Positions 7,567 to 17,393 of a DNA stretch of 64,000 bases are shown one piece after another. Made by a program: the position numbers and the translations under genes. This stretch comes from Mailhella massiliensis (lineage in GTDB: Bacteria > Desulfobacterota > Desulfovibrionia > Desulfovibrionales > Desulfovibrionaceae), in contig NZ_LT706952.1 of the NCBI RefSeq assembly GCF_900155525.1, forward strand, positions 416,256-480,255, in the 5' to 3' direction. How positions within the stretch are numbered: the first letter of the stretch is position 1; each line of letters starts with the position of its first letter. The notes under the pieces were generated by a model. The model searched no databases. It was not told where the DNA came from and saw only the letters and a program-made list of their open reading frames with translations.

Positions 7567-8745
7567 TTACTTGGAAGCGGCGTCGGCAAGGGCGGCCACG
7601 GCGGGCAGGGTCTTGCCTTCCAGCACTTCCAGGAACGCGCCGCCGCCGGTGGAGAGGTAGCCCATCTTGGAGGCAACGCCGAAGGATTCCACGGCAGCCA
7701 CGGTATCGCCGCCGCACACCAGGGTGTAGGCGTTGCAGTCGGCCAGAATGTCGGCCAGAGCACGGCTGCCCTTGTCGAAGGGCACGGTTTCAAAGGCGCC
7801 CACGGGGCCGTTCCACACGATGGTGCGGGCGTCGGCCAGAAGGCGGGCGTATTCCCTGGCGGTTTCTTCGCCGATGTCGAAGGCGCAGTCTTCGGCGGAG
7901 AGTTCGGACACCTTCTTGGTCACGGCTTCGGAAGCGCGTTCAAAGCTGGGAGCCACCACCACATCGGTGGGCAGGGGCAGAATGACGTTGCGTTCCCTGG
8001 CCATTTCGATGAGGCGCTTGGCTTCGGGAATGAGGTCCTTTTCCACGAGGGAGGAACCCATATTGCAGCCCGCGGCTTCCAGGAAGGTGTTGGCGATGCC
8101 GCCGCCCACGATGAGGCCGTCCACATGCTTGAGCAGGTTTTCCAGCACGGTGAGCTTGGTGGACACCTTGGAACCGCCGATGATGGCGTAGAGAGGACGT
8201 TCGGGATTGTCGAGCAGCTTGGTGGCGGCTTCCATTTCCGCGAACATCAGAGGACCGGCCACGGCCACGGCGGCCTTGCGAAGCGCGCCTTCCGTGGAGG
8301 CCTGGGCGCGATGGGCGGCGCCGAAGGCGTCCATGACGTAGATGTCGCCCATGGCGGCGTACTTGGCGGCCAGTTCTTCATTGTTCTTCTTCTCGCCCTT
8401 GAAGAAGCGCACGTTTTCGCACAGCACCACTTCGCCGGGCCTGCATTCCACGCCGTTCAGCGGATCGGCGCAGAAGCCCACTTCCATGCCGAGGAGCTTG
8501 CCCATGTGGGCGGCCACGGGGCGCAGAGAGAACTGCTCTTCAAACACGCCTTCGGTGGGGCGGCCGAGATGGGCGAGCAGGATGACGCCCGCGCCCGCGT
8601 CAAGAGCCTTCCTGATGGTGGGCAGCACGGCGCGGATGCGCTTGTCGCTGGTGATGACGCCGTCGTGGATGGGGACATTCACGTCCACGCGCATGACGAC
8701 GCGCTTGCCCTTCATGTCCACATCATTCATGGTCAGTGCTTTCAT
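7567..8745 (-). CDS. pgk: Phosphoglycerate kinase
   Basis: Transfers phosphate between 1,3-bisphosphoglycerate and ADP in glycolysis/gluconeogenesis. The 392-residue protein has the N-terminal substrate site RVDVNVPI (about 19-26), LLAHLGRPTEG (about 56-66), the hinge region, and the C-terminal nucleotide loop VCGGGDTVAAVE; length is normal. ATG 8745 is preceded by GGAGAT. It is the last gene of the cluster merR-rpe-tkt-pgk, 17 bases after tkt, and is followed by an intrinsic terminator, so all four are probably one transcript serving triose and pentose phosphate metabolism. Confidence 0.97.
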   Translation of the reverse strand: MKALTMNDVDMKGKRVVMRVDVNVPIHDGVITSDKRIRAVLPTIRKALDAGAGVILLAHLGRPTEGVFEEQFSLRPVAAHMGKLLGMEVGFCADPLNGVECRPGEVVLCENVRFFKGEKKNNEELAAKYAAMGDIYVMDAFGAAHRAQASTEGALRKAAVAVAGPLMFAEMEAATKLLDNPERPLYAIIGGSKVSTKLTVLENLLKHVDGLIVGGGIANTFLEAAGCNMGSSLVEKDLIPEAKRLIEMARERNVILPLPTDVVVAPSFERASEAVTKKVSELSAEDCAFDIGEETAREYARLLADARTIVWNGPVGAFETVPFDKGSRALADILADCNAYTLVCGGDTVAAVESFGVASKMGYLSTGGGAFLEVLEGKTLPAVAALADAASK

Positions 8746-8762
8746 AATGCGATCTCCTTTCC

Positions 8763-10753
8763 TTACAGCAGGTCGAGCCCCTGCTGCGCGATGTTTTCCG
8801 CTGTGAAGCCAAAATGGGGGAACAGTTTACCCGCGGGAGCGGAAGCCCCAAATGTTCCCATACCAACGACACGACCGTCAAGCCCCACATACTTCCACCA
8901 CCATGCGGCGCTCTGAGCTTCCACGGCCACACGGGCGCGGACGGCGGAGGGAAGAACGGCTTCACGGTAGGCGGCATCCTGCCTGTCGAACACTTCGCAG
9001 CAGGGCATGGACACCACGCGCACGCGGCGGCCCTGAGCCTCAAGAGCCTCCGCAGCCTGAACGGCGAGCTGCACTTCGGAACCCGTGGCAATGTAGATAA
9101 GTTCCGGCTGCCCCTCGCAGTCCTTCAAAACATAACCGCCGCGACGGATGCCTTCCTCGCGGGAGGCGGCGCCCTTCTGCTGCGGCAGGCCCTGGCGGCT
9201 CATGATGAGGCACACGGGGCCGTTCTTGTATTCCACGGCCGCCGTCCAGGCAACGGCGGCTTCCAGACTGTCGCACGGACGCCACACCTGCATCCCGGGA
9301 GTCATGCGCAGCGCGGCGATCTGCTCCACGGGCTGATGGGTGGGGCCGTCTTCGCCCACACCGATGGAATCGTGGGTGAGCACCCAGATGACGCGGCGCT
9401 TCATGATGGCGGCGGAACGGATGACGCTCTTGGCGTAATCGGAGAACACGAAGAAGGTTCCCGCATAGGGAATGAAGCCGCCGTGCAGCTCCATGCCGTT
9501 CATCACCGCGCCCATGCCGAACTCGCGCACGCCGTAATGAATGTAGTTGCCCGAGTAGTCGCACACGTCAAGGGACTTCGCGCCCTTGAACTCCGTGCCT
9601 ACGGAACCGCTGAGGTCGGCCGAGCCGCCCACGAGTTCCGGCAGCGCGGGAGCGATGATGTTCAGCGCGTTCTTGCCCGCCACACGGGTGGCGACGGCCT
9701 TTTCTTCGGCAGCGGCGGCTTCCACGGCCGCACGGGCGCGGGCCAGGCCGCGGGCAGTTCGCCCTTCATGCGGCGGCGGAATTCGGAAGCGAGTTCGGGA
9801 TAGGCCTTTTCATAGGCGGCGAACATGTCTTCCCATGCCTTCTGGGCTGCCGCGCCCTTTTCACGCGCATCCCACGCGGCGCGGATGTCTTCCGGCACGG
9901 TGAAGGGTTCCGCGCTCCAGCCCATGGCGGCGCGGGCAGCGGCGGCTTCTTCGGGGCCGAGGGGCGCGCCGTGGCAGGAGGCGGTGCCCGCCTTGGTGGG
10001 TGCGAAACGTCCGATGACCGTCTTGCAGCAGATGAGGGAGGGCCTGTCCGTAACGGCCATGGCTTCGCGGATGGCCATGTCCAGAGCTTCGCCGTCATGG
10101 CCGTCCACGCCGCGCACCACATGCCAGCCCAGAGCTTCGAAACGGGCGGGCGTATCGTCGGTGAACCAGCCCTTCACCTCGCCGTCGATGGAAATGTCGT
10201 TGTCGTCGTAAAGCGCGATGAGGCGGCCGAGCTTCCAGGTGCCCGCCAGGGAACAGGCTTCCTGAGAAAGGCCTTCCATGAGGCAGCCGTCGCCGAGGAA
10301 CACCCAAGTGTAGTGATCCATGACGGGGAAGCCTTCGCGGTTGAATTCACGGGCCATCATGCGTTCGGCAAGGGCCATGCCCACCGCCGTGGCGATGCCC
10401 TGACCGAGAGGTCCGGTGGTGACTTCCACGCCGGGAGTGACGCCCTTTTCCGGGTGGCCCGGGGTTTTCGCGCCGAGCTGACGGAAAGCGCGGATATCGT
10501 CCATGGAAAGGTCGTAACCGGTGAGGTGCAGCAGGGAATAAAGCAGCATGGAGGCGTGGCCGTTGGAAAGCACGAAACGGTCGCGGTTGGGCCACGCGGG
10601 GTCGGCAGGATTATGCTTCAGAAAGCCGCGCCACAGAGATTCCGCCATGTCGGCCATACCCATGGGGGCACCCGGGTGGCCGGACCTGGCTTTTTCAATG
10701 GCGTCGATGGAAAGGGCGCGGATGGCATTGGCAAGTTCTGCGCGAGTAGGCAT
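8763..10753 (-). pseudogene. tkt: Transketolase, interrupted by a one-base frameshift
   Basis: Transketolase moves two-carbon ketol units between sugar phosphates using thiamine diphosphate. The first frame (start 10753) carries [23 protein letters not shown] and the ThDP motif GDGCLMEG, then runs out of homology after [10 protein letters not shown] and ends near 9662. The second frame (8763 to about 9745) resumes with [18 protein letters not shown], followed by GGSADLSGS and [13 protein letters not shown], which belong to the Pyr and C-terminal domains. Restoring one base within the GC-rich run at about 9745-9753 gives a continuous 663-residue protein, the normal length. Nothing else is damaged, so either the lesion is very recent or it is a sequencing/assembly error in a homopolymer. 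It lies between rpe and pgk. Confidence 0.9.
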
Positions 10754-10789
10754 AAAAGCTGTCTCCTTAGGGATAGTACGGAAAAATTT

Positions 10790-11446
10790 TCAGCAGCCGG
10801 CGGCGGCCATGAACGCGGCATAGCGTTCGCTGAAGGGAGGATGGCCGAAAAAGGCGGAACCGGAAACAAGCACGTCCGCCCCGGCTTCGGTCAGGGCTTT
10901 CGTGTTTTCCAGATTCACGCCGCCGTCGACCTGCACAAGGCAGTCGCTCCGGCCGGCCGCGTTGAGTTTCGCCCGCAGTTCCGCCACCTTGCGGAACGTG
11001 GCGGGCAGAAATTTCTGACCCCCGAAACCGGGGTTCACGCTCATGACAAGAACCATGTCCACATCGTCCAGAACATAGTCCAGCACGCAGAGCGGCGTGG
11101 CGGGATTGAGGGCCACGCCCGCCTTCATCCCCAGGCGGCGTATTTCCGCAAGAGTGCGCTGAAGATGCCCGGTGGATTCGGCATGAACCACGAGCATGTC
11201 CGCGCCCGCCGCCTTGAAGTCGGCAAGGTAGCGTTCGGGCTGCTCTATCATGAGGTGCACGTCAAAAAAAAGACCCGACGCCGGGCGCAGGCCTTTGATG
11301 ACATGTTGACCGAACGTCATGTTGGGCACGAAGTGCCCGTCCATCACGTCCCAGTGGACCCACTTCACTCCGGCCTGTTCCAGTTCCCGCAGAGTTTGTG
11401 CCAGGTTTCCGCAGTCGGCGGAGAGAAGCGAGGGCGAAAGTATCAT
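10790..11446 (-). CDS. rpe: Ribulose-phosphate 3-epimerase
   Basis: Interconverts D-ribulose 5-phosphate and D-xylulose 5-phosphate. The 218-residue TIM barrel shows SPSLLSADCGNL (4-15), HWDVMDGHFVPN (metal-binding His and Asp), DVHLMIEQPE, MSVNPGFGGQKF (phosphate loop), and the catalytic Asp in QVDGGV. Its start overlaps the stop of the merR gene by four bases (ATGA), implying translational coupling, and tkt begins 36 bases downstream. It supplies xylulose 5-phosphate, a transketolase substrate. Confidence 0.96.
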   Translation of the reverse strand: MILSPSLLSADCGNLAQTLRELEQAGVKWVHWDVMDGHFVPNMTFGQHVIKGLRPASGLFFDVHLMIEQPERYLADFKAAGADMLVVHAESTGHLQRTLAEIRRLGMKAGVALNPATPLCVLDYVLDDVDMVLVMSVNPGFGGQKFLPATFRKVAELRAKLNAAGRSDCLVQVDGGVNLENTKALTEAGADVLVSGSAFFGHPPFSERYAAFMAAAGC

Positions 11447-11835
11447 GAGCGATTCTCCTTGGACGGGTTGGAGGTGAGCAGGGCGCGTATGTCCGTAAGA
11501 GAACGCACGATGTCCCGCAAAAGGGCCTCGTCGGCCCCGGCGAGCGAGGAGGGACCGGAGGAAAGAGCCTCGGCAAGGGCGGGCATGGCCTGCCCGGAAA
11601 GCACACGGCGCGCGCCTTCGATGGTCATGCCCTGTTCGTGAAGCAGGGAACGGATCTTACGCAGAAGTTCCATGTCGCTTTCCGTGTACAGGCGCTGCCC
11701 TTTGGGCGTACGCACGGGCCGGAGTGCGGGGAACTCGCCTTCCCAGAAACGAAGCACGCTGGTCTGAAGGTTCAGCGCCCGGGCTGCTTCCCCGATGCGG
11801 TACAACCTCCCCCCCTGCGGCTTTTTCCTGTGCAT
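11443..11835 (-). CDS. MerR-family transcriptional regulator
   Basis: A 130-residue regulator with a MerR-type winged helix near the N-terminus (YRIGEAARALNLQTSVLRFWEGEFPAL in two parts; the FWE-x-EF-P-L pattern is typical) and a short C-terminal part with a helical segment but no obvious metal-binding cysteines. ATG 11835 has GAGG seven bases upstream; an in-frame start 60 bases further upstream is less likely because it adds a tail unlike the family. It is the first gene of the rpe-tkt-pgk cluster and overlaps rpe by four bases, so it may regulate that cluster or simply travel with it. The ligand is unknown. Confidence 0.85.
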   Translation of the reverse strand: MHRKKPQGGRLYRIGEAARALNLQTSVLRFWEGEFPALRPVRTPKGQRLYTESDMELLRKIRSLLHEQGMTIEGARRVLSGQAMPALAEALSSGPSSLAGADEALLRDIVRSLTDIRALLTSNPSKENRS

Positions 11836-12085
11836 GTCCCTTTCCTCGGTCTGCGATCTGAAAAAATGGCACTGCAAATACTTCCGATCGATCACGGCTG
11901 CTCCACAAAAAAAAGAGAAACGGCTTGCGGACCGACATCTGCGTCCAGCACGATAGTCTACCTTTCCTGAAAAAATTTCCAGAAAAAAATCAGTGAAGCG
12001 GCGCCATTCTCACGAACCGTCCCAGCATGACACAGAACTGGGGCAGAATGATGACAATGCGCCGCTTTCTTTTCCGCCGGAAAAC

Positions 12086-14080
12086 CTACTCGCCGCCGTC
12101 CAGCGAAAGGGCGGCGCGCTGCGCCTCGAGTTCCGCTATCTCGGCTTCCAGCACGCCGAGTTCCTCAAGGCCCTTTTCGGAGCGTTCCTCCAGATCGTGG
12201 AATTCCTTGAGCAGGCTCGTGGCCTTCGCCCCGTCGGCGTACACGGAAGGATCGGCAAGGAGCTTTTCCACCTCGTCATGGCGGGCAAGCACCTCTTCCA
12301 GCGCCTTTTCCCTGTCCGCATATTTTGCCTGAAGCGGCTTGAGCTTCTTGTACAGGGCGTTTCTCTGCTCGGCCTGTTCGCGCTTGATGCGCTTCAGGTC
12401 CTCGCGGGAAAGCCCCGGAACCGCCTTGCCCGGAGCTGCGGCGCGGGCCTCTTCCGCAGCCTGCTTCACCTGCGTGCGCGCGGCGCGGCGGGCCGCGTCG
12501 TACTCGGCGAAGCCTTCCTTGTACACCGTGATGCCCGTATCGTCCACGGCCCATATCTCATCCACGGCCTCGGTAAGCAGGTGCCTGTCGTGGGCCACAA
12601 CGAGAAGCGTGCCGTCGAAGGCTTCCAGAGCCTCCACCAGCGCGTCGCGGCTTTCCAGGTCGAGGTGGTTGGTCGGTTCGTCGAGCACCAGAAAGTTGCA
12701 GCGGCGAAGGAACAGCAGCGCCAGCGCAAGGCGGCTTCTCTCACCGCCGGAGAGCGAATCCACGTTCCTGTCGAAATAGCCCTGCCCCAGCATGAAGAGG
12801 CCGAGCACGCTCATGAGCTCCTCTTCCGTGGTGTGCGGATCGGAAAGACGGCGCATTTCCCCGAGCACCGTACCGCCGAGATCCAGCGTTTCGGCCTGCT
12901 GCTGGCTGTAGTAGCCCATGCGCGTGGAAGACCCCATGGTGAAGCTGCCGCCCGTGCGGGCGAGCCTGCCCGCCAGAATCTTGAGCAGCGTGGACTTGCC
13001 GCAGCCGTTGTGCCCCACAAGGCCTATTCTCTGCCCCCGGAACAGGGAGAAGGTGAGCGGCGGCCAGAGCGTGGTGCCGTCGGGAAAATGAAAGGCCAGC
13101 TCGGAGGCGGCGAGCACCACCTTTTCCGAAGGCGCGGCCTCGGGCCACTTGAAGGAAAGCTCCTTTCTCTTCGGTTCCGGCCTGTACTGCTCCAGTTCCT
13201 TTTCCAGCTTCCTGGCCTGCTTCTGGCGGGACCCCGCCTGCCGCGCCTTGGTGGCCTTGGCCTTGAAGCGGCGCACGAAATCCATCTTATGGGCGATTTC
13301 GTCGGCTATCTGCTTCGCCTCGCGCTCGCGCTGTTCCTCTATCTCCTCCTGAAGCTCCAGGAATTTGGAATAGTTGCACTTGCGGAAGATGGGCTTCGAC
13401 GCGCCGAGATAGAGCACATGCGTGCCCACATGGTCCATGAACACACGGTCGTGGGCCACGAAAACCAGCACGCCCTTGAAGTCCATGAGAAATTCTTCCA
13501 GCCATTCCACGGCCTCAAGGTCGAGGTGGTTGGTAGGTTCGTCGAGAAAGAGCACGTCCGCCCCGGCGGTGAGCACGCGCGCAAGCTTCGCCCTTTCGCG
13601 CCAGCCGCCGGAAAGCTGCCTTATGGGGAGCTTCCACTTGTCCTTCACGAAACCGAGGCCGGAAAGCACCGTCTGGGCGCGCTGCTCGGGATTGTAGCCG
13701 TAGCGCGTTTCCAGATCGTGCTGCCGCGCCATGAGGCGGTTCATGGCCGCCGCGTCCCCGCTCTGCTGCGCCTTTTCCCATTCCTGCCAGAAATCGCCCC
13801 AGTCGGGCAGAGCAGCCTGCACCCATTCCAGAAGCGGCACATCCAGCGTGTTCTCGTCCAGCATCTGTTCCACATAGCCCACGCGGCACTCGCGCGGAAT
13901 GATGACGCGCCCGCCGTCGGGCGCGGTCACGCCCGCCAGCATACGCAGAAGCGTGGATTTGCCCGTGCCGTTGGGGCCGCATACGCAAAGGCGCATGCCG
14001 TCCACGATGTCCAGCGAGAAATCGTTGAAAATGTCGCGGCCGCCGTAAGACTTGGAAAGATTCTGAATGGTGATGTTCAT
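12086..14080 (-). CDS. ABC-F family ATPase (Uup/YheS-like)
   Basis: A 664-residue soluble protein with two ABC ATPase domains and no membrane segments. Domain 1 has GPNGTGKST and the signature LSGGWRERAKLA; domain 2 has GHNGCGKST and LSGGERSRLALAL; each is followed by DEPTNHLDLE. The C-terminal 110 residues form a charged coiled coil (from LSREDLKRIKREQ onward). ABC-F proteins act on the ribosome, as translation factors or for target protection. ATG 14080 starts at MNITIQNLSKSYGG; the long upstream extension is out of character. It is the last gene in a minus-strand run with trmI and the helicase gene, which suggests a translation-related role. The subfamily assignment is tentative. Confidence 0.9.
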   Translation of the reverse strand: MNITIQNLSKSYGGRDIFNDFSLDIVDGMRLCVCGPNGTGKSTLLRMLAGVTAPDGGRVIIPRECRVGYVEQMLDENTLDVPLLEWVQAALPDWGDFWQEWEKAQQSGDAAAMNRLMARQHDLETRYGYNPEQRAQTVLSGLGFVKDKWKLPIRQLSGGWRERAKLARVLTAGADVLFLDEPTNHLDLEAVEWLEEFLMDFKGVLVFVAHDRVFMDHVGTHVLYLGASKPIFRKCNYSKFLELQEEIEEQREREAKQIADEIAHKMDFVRRFKAKATKARQAGSRQKQARKLEKELEQYRPEPKRKELSFKWPEAAPSEKVVLAASELAFHFPDGTTLWPPLTFSLFRGQRIGLVGHNGCGKSTLLKILAGRLARTGGSFTMGSSTRMGYYSQQQAETLDLGGTVLGEMRRLSDPHTTEEELMSVLGLFMLGQGYFDRNVDSLSGGERSRLALALLFLRRCNFLVLDEPTNHLDLESRDALVEALEAFDGTLLVVAHDRHLLTEAVDEIWAVDDTGITVYKEGFAEYDAARRAARTQVKQAAEEARAAAPGKAVPGLSREDLKRIKREQAEQRNALYKKLKPLQAKYADREKALEEVLARHDEVEKLLADPSVYADGAKATSLLKEFHDLEERSEKGLEELGVLEAEIAELEAQRAALSLDGGE

Positions 14081-14292
14081 GGCATGATGGTGGGCGCACG
14101 GCCCCGGGAACGGTTGGCTTGAAATTTCTCTTTCTTCCGAAAAGCCCCTGAACGGGCCGGCGCCCGGCCCGTTTTCCCGAAAAACGCGGCAGGCGGGGCC
14201 GGAAGACACAGGACAAAAGCCGGGGCGACGCTTCGGAGAAAACTCCCTCGGAACGCGCGCCCCGGGCCTTTGGCCCCTCCCGGCGGAAGGGG

Positions 14293-15201
14293 CTAAACGT
14301 CGTATTCCACGCTTTCCGGGTCTTCTCCGCGCGCGGCGGCAAGGCGGGCCTGACGGGCCGCCTCCTGCTTGCGTTCGCGCGTGCCCAGAGGGATGAGGGC
14401 ATCCCAGTCGGCGCTTCTTTCCTGAATGCGCGTAAACACCAGAAAGGCGGTATGCGCGCTCATGCGGTCCGCAGGACGCAGACGGCCGGGGACGACCTTC
14501 CAGGGACGCACCAGCACCTCGCACACTTCCGTTTCCTCAAAGGGGCCGATTTCCAGCGCCGTGATGAGCTGGGAAACCTGCTCCACCGTGGGCAGAAGGA
14601 AGGCGATGGGAGCGCCGGGCACAAGGGCCTCGCGCGCGGCGTCGAGGTACTCCCAGGGGGTGCGCACGTCGAGAAAGAGCGCGTCGCCCTTTTTGCCGTT
14701 CAGGCAGTCCGGGTCGTCCACGCCGAAGCCGTTCGCAATATCGCGCAGGTGCAGCGTGACGTTTTTGCCCACGCCCGCCCATTCCAGGTTGCGCTTGGCC
14801 AGCTTGTGGAACTCCTCGCGCGCCTCGAAGCTGTGCACATGGCCTTCCGGCCCGGAAAACCACGAAAGCGCCAGCGTGAAACCGCCGGAACCGGAACCCG
14901 CCTCAAGAATGGTGCGGCCGTTGCCCACCCCGAGCTTGAAGCAGATGAGTCCCATATCCTTGGGATACATGATCTGCGTCTGACGCTTGATGCCCATGAC
15001 GAGATCGTGAAGCTGCGGCTTCTGAAGGCGGAAGGGCACGCCCTTGGCCGTGCGTACTTCCGTGCCGAATTCGGCCTCCACCACGTCGCAGGCGCGCATG
15101 ACGCCGTCCTGCGTGTGCAGATCCTGCCCCTGTTCGATGCGGTAGATGTGCCGCTTTCCGCGGGGAGAGGCCAGAATGACAAGGTCGCCGTACTGAGGCA
15201 T
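14293..15201 (-). CDS. trmI: tRNA (adenine-58-N1)-methyltransferase TrmI
   Basis: Class I S-adenosylmethionine methyltransferase that methylates A58 in the T-loop of tRNA. The 302-residue protein has a GCD14-type N-terminal domain (GDLVILASPRGKRHIYRI in two short strands), LQKPQLHDLVMGIKRQTQIMYPKD before the SAM site, the motif I loop EAGSGSGGFTLAL, and the motif LFLDVRTPWEYLDAA. The C-terminal 35 residues are charged and probably disordered. It starts 13 bases after the neighbouring hypothetical gene and is followed after 212 bases by the ABC-F gene. A perfect nine-base inverted repeat near 14151-14173 lies in that gap. Confidence 0.93.
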   Translation of the reverse strand: MPQYGDLVILASPRGKRHIYRIEQGQDLHTQDGVMRACDVVEAEFGTEVRTAKGVPFRLQKPQLHDLVMGIKRQTQIMYPKDMGLICFKLGVGNGRTILEAGSGSGGFTLALSWFSGPEGHVHSFEAREEFHKLAKRNLEWAGVGKNVTLHLRDIANGFGVDDPDCLNGKKGDALFLDVRTPWEYLDAAREALVPGAPIAFLLPTVEQVSQLITALEIGPFEETEVCEVLVRPWKVVPGRLRPADRMSAHTAFLVFTRIQERSADWDALIPLGTRERKQEAARQARLAAARGEDPESVEYDV

Positions 15202-15214
15202 AGTGATTCCTGAA

Positions 15215-15685
15215 TTATATGATGTGGTTGAAGAAATAATCGTACAGGCGGCGCAAAAAGAGCGCCATGCCCACCAGCTTCGCCTGATCCGGTTCGCGCC
15301 CGGCGCGGGAAAACATCTCGCGCGCCGTGGGAGTGAAATCGTCCGCCCCGCTTTCGGGCAGGAAGCGGGCGATGTCGCGCACCAGAACCATGTAGGCGTC
15401 GGCGTCCTTCAGCCTGGGCCAGAGCGAATCGAGGTAGAGCGTGTAGGCCGCCTCCTCATTGTCCGGCACGGCCCTTTTCAGAGCCAGCCGCCACAGGCCG
15501 ACGCAGAGCGCCGAAAACACGGGGCGCAGAGCGCGCCTGGCGGAAAAGGCCAGACGCCCTGTGCCGAGAAGTTTGAGAAAGGTGGAAAAGTCCGCATCCG
15601 CAAGCAGCGCCTCAAAGGTAGCCGCCAGAGCCTGCGGGTCGGCATTGCCGGCCTGCGGGTCCACCACCATGCCGGGAACACGCAC
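15215..15685 (-). CDS. Conserved hypothetical protein between helicase and trmI
   Basis: A 156-residue, largely alpha-helical soluble protein with no signal peptide, membrane segment or motif I can name. The ending ALFLRRLYDYFFNHII is aromatic. It uses the same codons as its neighbours, and its tight placement (four bases after the helicase stop, 13 before trmI) makes it a real gene of the same operon. The start taken is GTG 15685; ATG 15670 is an alternative. It could be an accessory factor of RNA metabolism, but that is only context. Confidence 0.7.
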   Translation of the reverse strand: MRVPGMVVDPQAGNADPQALAATFEALLADADFSTFLKLLGTGRLAFSARRALRPVFSALCVGLWRLALKRAVPDNEEAAYTLYLDSLWPRLKDADAYMVLVRDIARFLPESGADDFTPTAREMFSRAGREPDQAKLVGMALFLRRLYDYFFNHII

Positions 15686-15689
15686 GACG

Positions 15690-17393
15690 CTACTCGGCTT
15701 CCGCCTGCGCGGGGGCTTCGCCTGCGGCGCTCTCCCCTTCCTGAGAAGAACGGCGGCGGGAACGACGGCGCGGTCTGCGGCGACGGCCCTCGCCTTCCGG
15801 CGCAGGCTGCGCCTCGGGGGTGGCTTCGTTCACGGATTCTTCCGGCATCTGCTCCTGAGCGGGAGCGCCCTCTTCCGCCTTGTCCCTGCGGCGGGAACGG
15901 CGGCGGGAGGAACGGGACTTCTCTCCGCCCTCTTCCCCGGAGGAAGCTTCGCTCTTTTCCCTGCGTCTGCGGCGGGGAGACTCGGCATCCTTTTCCGCAC
16001 GGGCCTTCGGCAGAGACTGTTCCATGCCGAGGCTGCGCTGATAGTCCGCATCGAGCAAAAGCGCCAGCAGAAGAAGCTGATCCTCATCCTCGCCGCGGGC
16101 CATTTCCTTCACCAGAGGGAGGTAGCGGCGCGCCCTTTCCAGCTGAAGGCCGGTGCAGGCGCGGCGGCGCGCATCCAGAAGCGCGGTTTCCCTGCGTCCG
16201 GCGGCAAGGGCCACATCCTCATCGGTGGGATTGGGCAGGGGCGTGATGTCGATGCGGTAGAAGGAGGCGATGCGCTGAAGCTCCATCTTCTCCATGATGT
16301 CCACCAGGGAAATCACCGTACCCGCAGCCCCCGCGCGGCCGGTACGGCCCGCACGGTGGATGTAGGATTCCCTGTCTTCCGGCGGTTCATAGAGAAACAC
16401 ATGGGAAAGCGCCGGAATGTCTATGCCCCGGGCCGCCACGTCCGTAGCCACGAGAAGGCGCACCCTGCCCTCGCGCAGGCGGGAAAGCACTTCCTCGCGC
16501 CTGTTCTGCGAAAGGTCGGCTGAAAGCTCGTCGGCATTGTAGCCGAAGCCCTTGAGCACGGCGGTGACGTAATGCACGTTGGACTTGGTGTTGCAGAAAA
16601 TGATGGCCGAGGTGGGGTTTTCCGTTTCCATGAGGCGCACCAGGGTGCGGTCCTTGTCCATGCGGCCGCATTCCACATACAGGTGCTGAATGGTGGCCAC
16701 ATGCACCTGCCCCTGGGAGAGGCTGAGCATCTGCGGATCGCGCAGAAATTCCCCGGCGAGATTCAGAACGTGCTGGGGATAGGTGGCGGAAAAGAGCGTG
16801 GAAAGCAGCGGCCTTTTCGGCAGATAGCGCTGGATTTCCTTCATGTCGGGGTAGAAGCCGATGGAGAGCATCCGGTCGGCCTCGTCGAAAACAAGGGCGC
16901 GCAAAGCATCCAGCGACAGGGTGCGGCGCAGAAGATGGTCGAGCACGCGACCGGGAGTACCCACAATGAGCTGCACGCCGGAACGGAGCGCCTCAAGCTG
17001 ACGGCCGTACCCCACGCCGCCGTAAAGGGCGGCTGCGGAAAGCCCCGTGCCTTCCAGAAGCACGGCGGCCTCATGTTCCACCTGACTCGCCAGCTCGCGC
17101 GTGGGGGCAAGGATGAGCGCCTGGGGCTTTTTTTCCTCCGGGTTCAGCAGGGAAAGAAGCGGCAGAAGGTACGCGCCGGTCTTGCCGCTGCCCGTGCGCG
17201 ACTGCACCATGATGTCGCGCCCGGCCATGAGATAGGGAAGCGTATGCGCCTGCACGGGCATGAGGCGCGTCCAGCCTGCGCGGGCGCAGGCCTCGCGCAT
17301 GATGTCGGGAAGTTCTTCCAGCGAGCAGGGAGGAAGGGAATCTTCAGGAGCCGTGACGTGCAGCTCCTCTTCGTTTTTTATGGTATCCGGCAT
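15690..17393 (-). CDS. DEAD-box ATP-dependent RNA helicase
   Basis: A 567-residue superfamily 2 helicase. The Q-motif region TRLMPVQAHTLPYL precedes motif I SRTGSGKT, then PTRELA, TPGRVLD, motif II VFDEADRM, motif III SAT, and in the second lobe TDVAARGID and motif VI HRAGRTGR. After residue 430 the tail becomes low-complexity, with several blocks of arginines separated by glutamate/serine-rich spacers, ending in QAEAE; such basic tails bind RNA nonspecifically. ATG 17393 has AGGA upstream; ATG 17429 is a longer alternative with a poor ribosome site. It is the first gene of an operon with a hypothetical gene, trmI and an ABC-F gene, consistent with ribosome or RNA maturation. Confidence 0.93.
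   Translation of the reverse strand: MPDTIKNEEELHVTAPEDSLPPCSLEELPDIMREACARAGWTRLMPVQAHTLPYLMAGRDIMVQSRTGSGKTGAYLLPLLSLLNPEEKKPQALILAPTRELASQVEHEAAVLLEGTGLSAAALYGGVGYGRQLEALRSGVQLIVGTPGRVLDHLLRRTLSLDALRALVFDEADRMLSIGFYPDMKEIQRYLPKRPLLSTLFSATYPQHVLNLAGEFLRDPQMLSLSQGQVHVATIQHLYVECGRMDKDRTLVRLMETENPTSAIIFCNTKSNVHYVTAVLKGFGYNADELSADLSQNRREEVLSRLREGRVRLLVATDVAARGIDIPALSHVFLYEPPEDRESYIHRAGRTGRAGAAGTVISLVDIMEKMELQRIASFYRIDITPLPNPTDEDVALAAGRRETALLDARRRACTGLQLERARRYLPLVKEMARGEDEDQLLLLALLLDADYQRSLGMEQSLPKARAEKDAESPRRRRREKSEASSGEEGGEKSRSSRRRSRRRDKAEEGAPAQEQMPEESVNEATPEAQPAPEGEGRRRRPRRRSRRRSSQEGESAAGEAPAQAEAE

Noticed and set aside
14151-14173. Nine-base inverted repeat between trmI and the ABC-F gene as a terminator
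   Set aside because: On the minus strand, where the genes lie, no T-run follows the stem.
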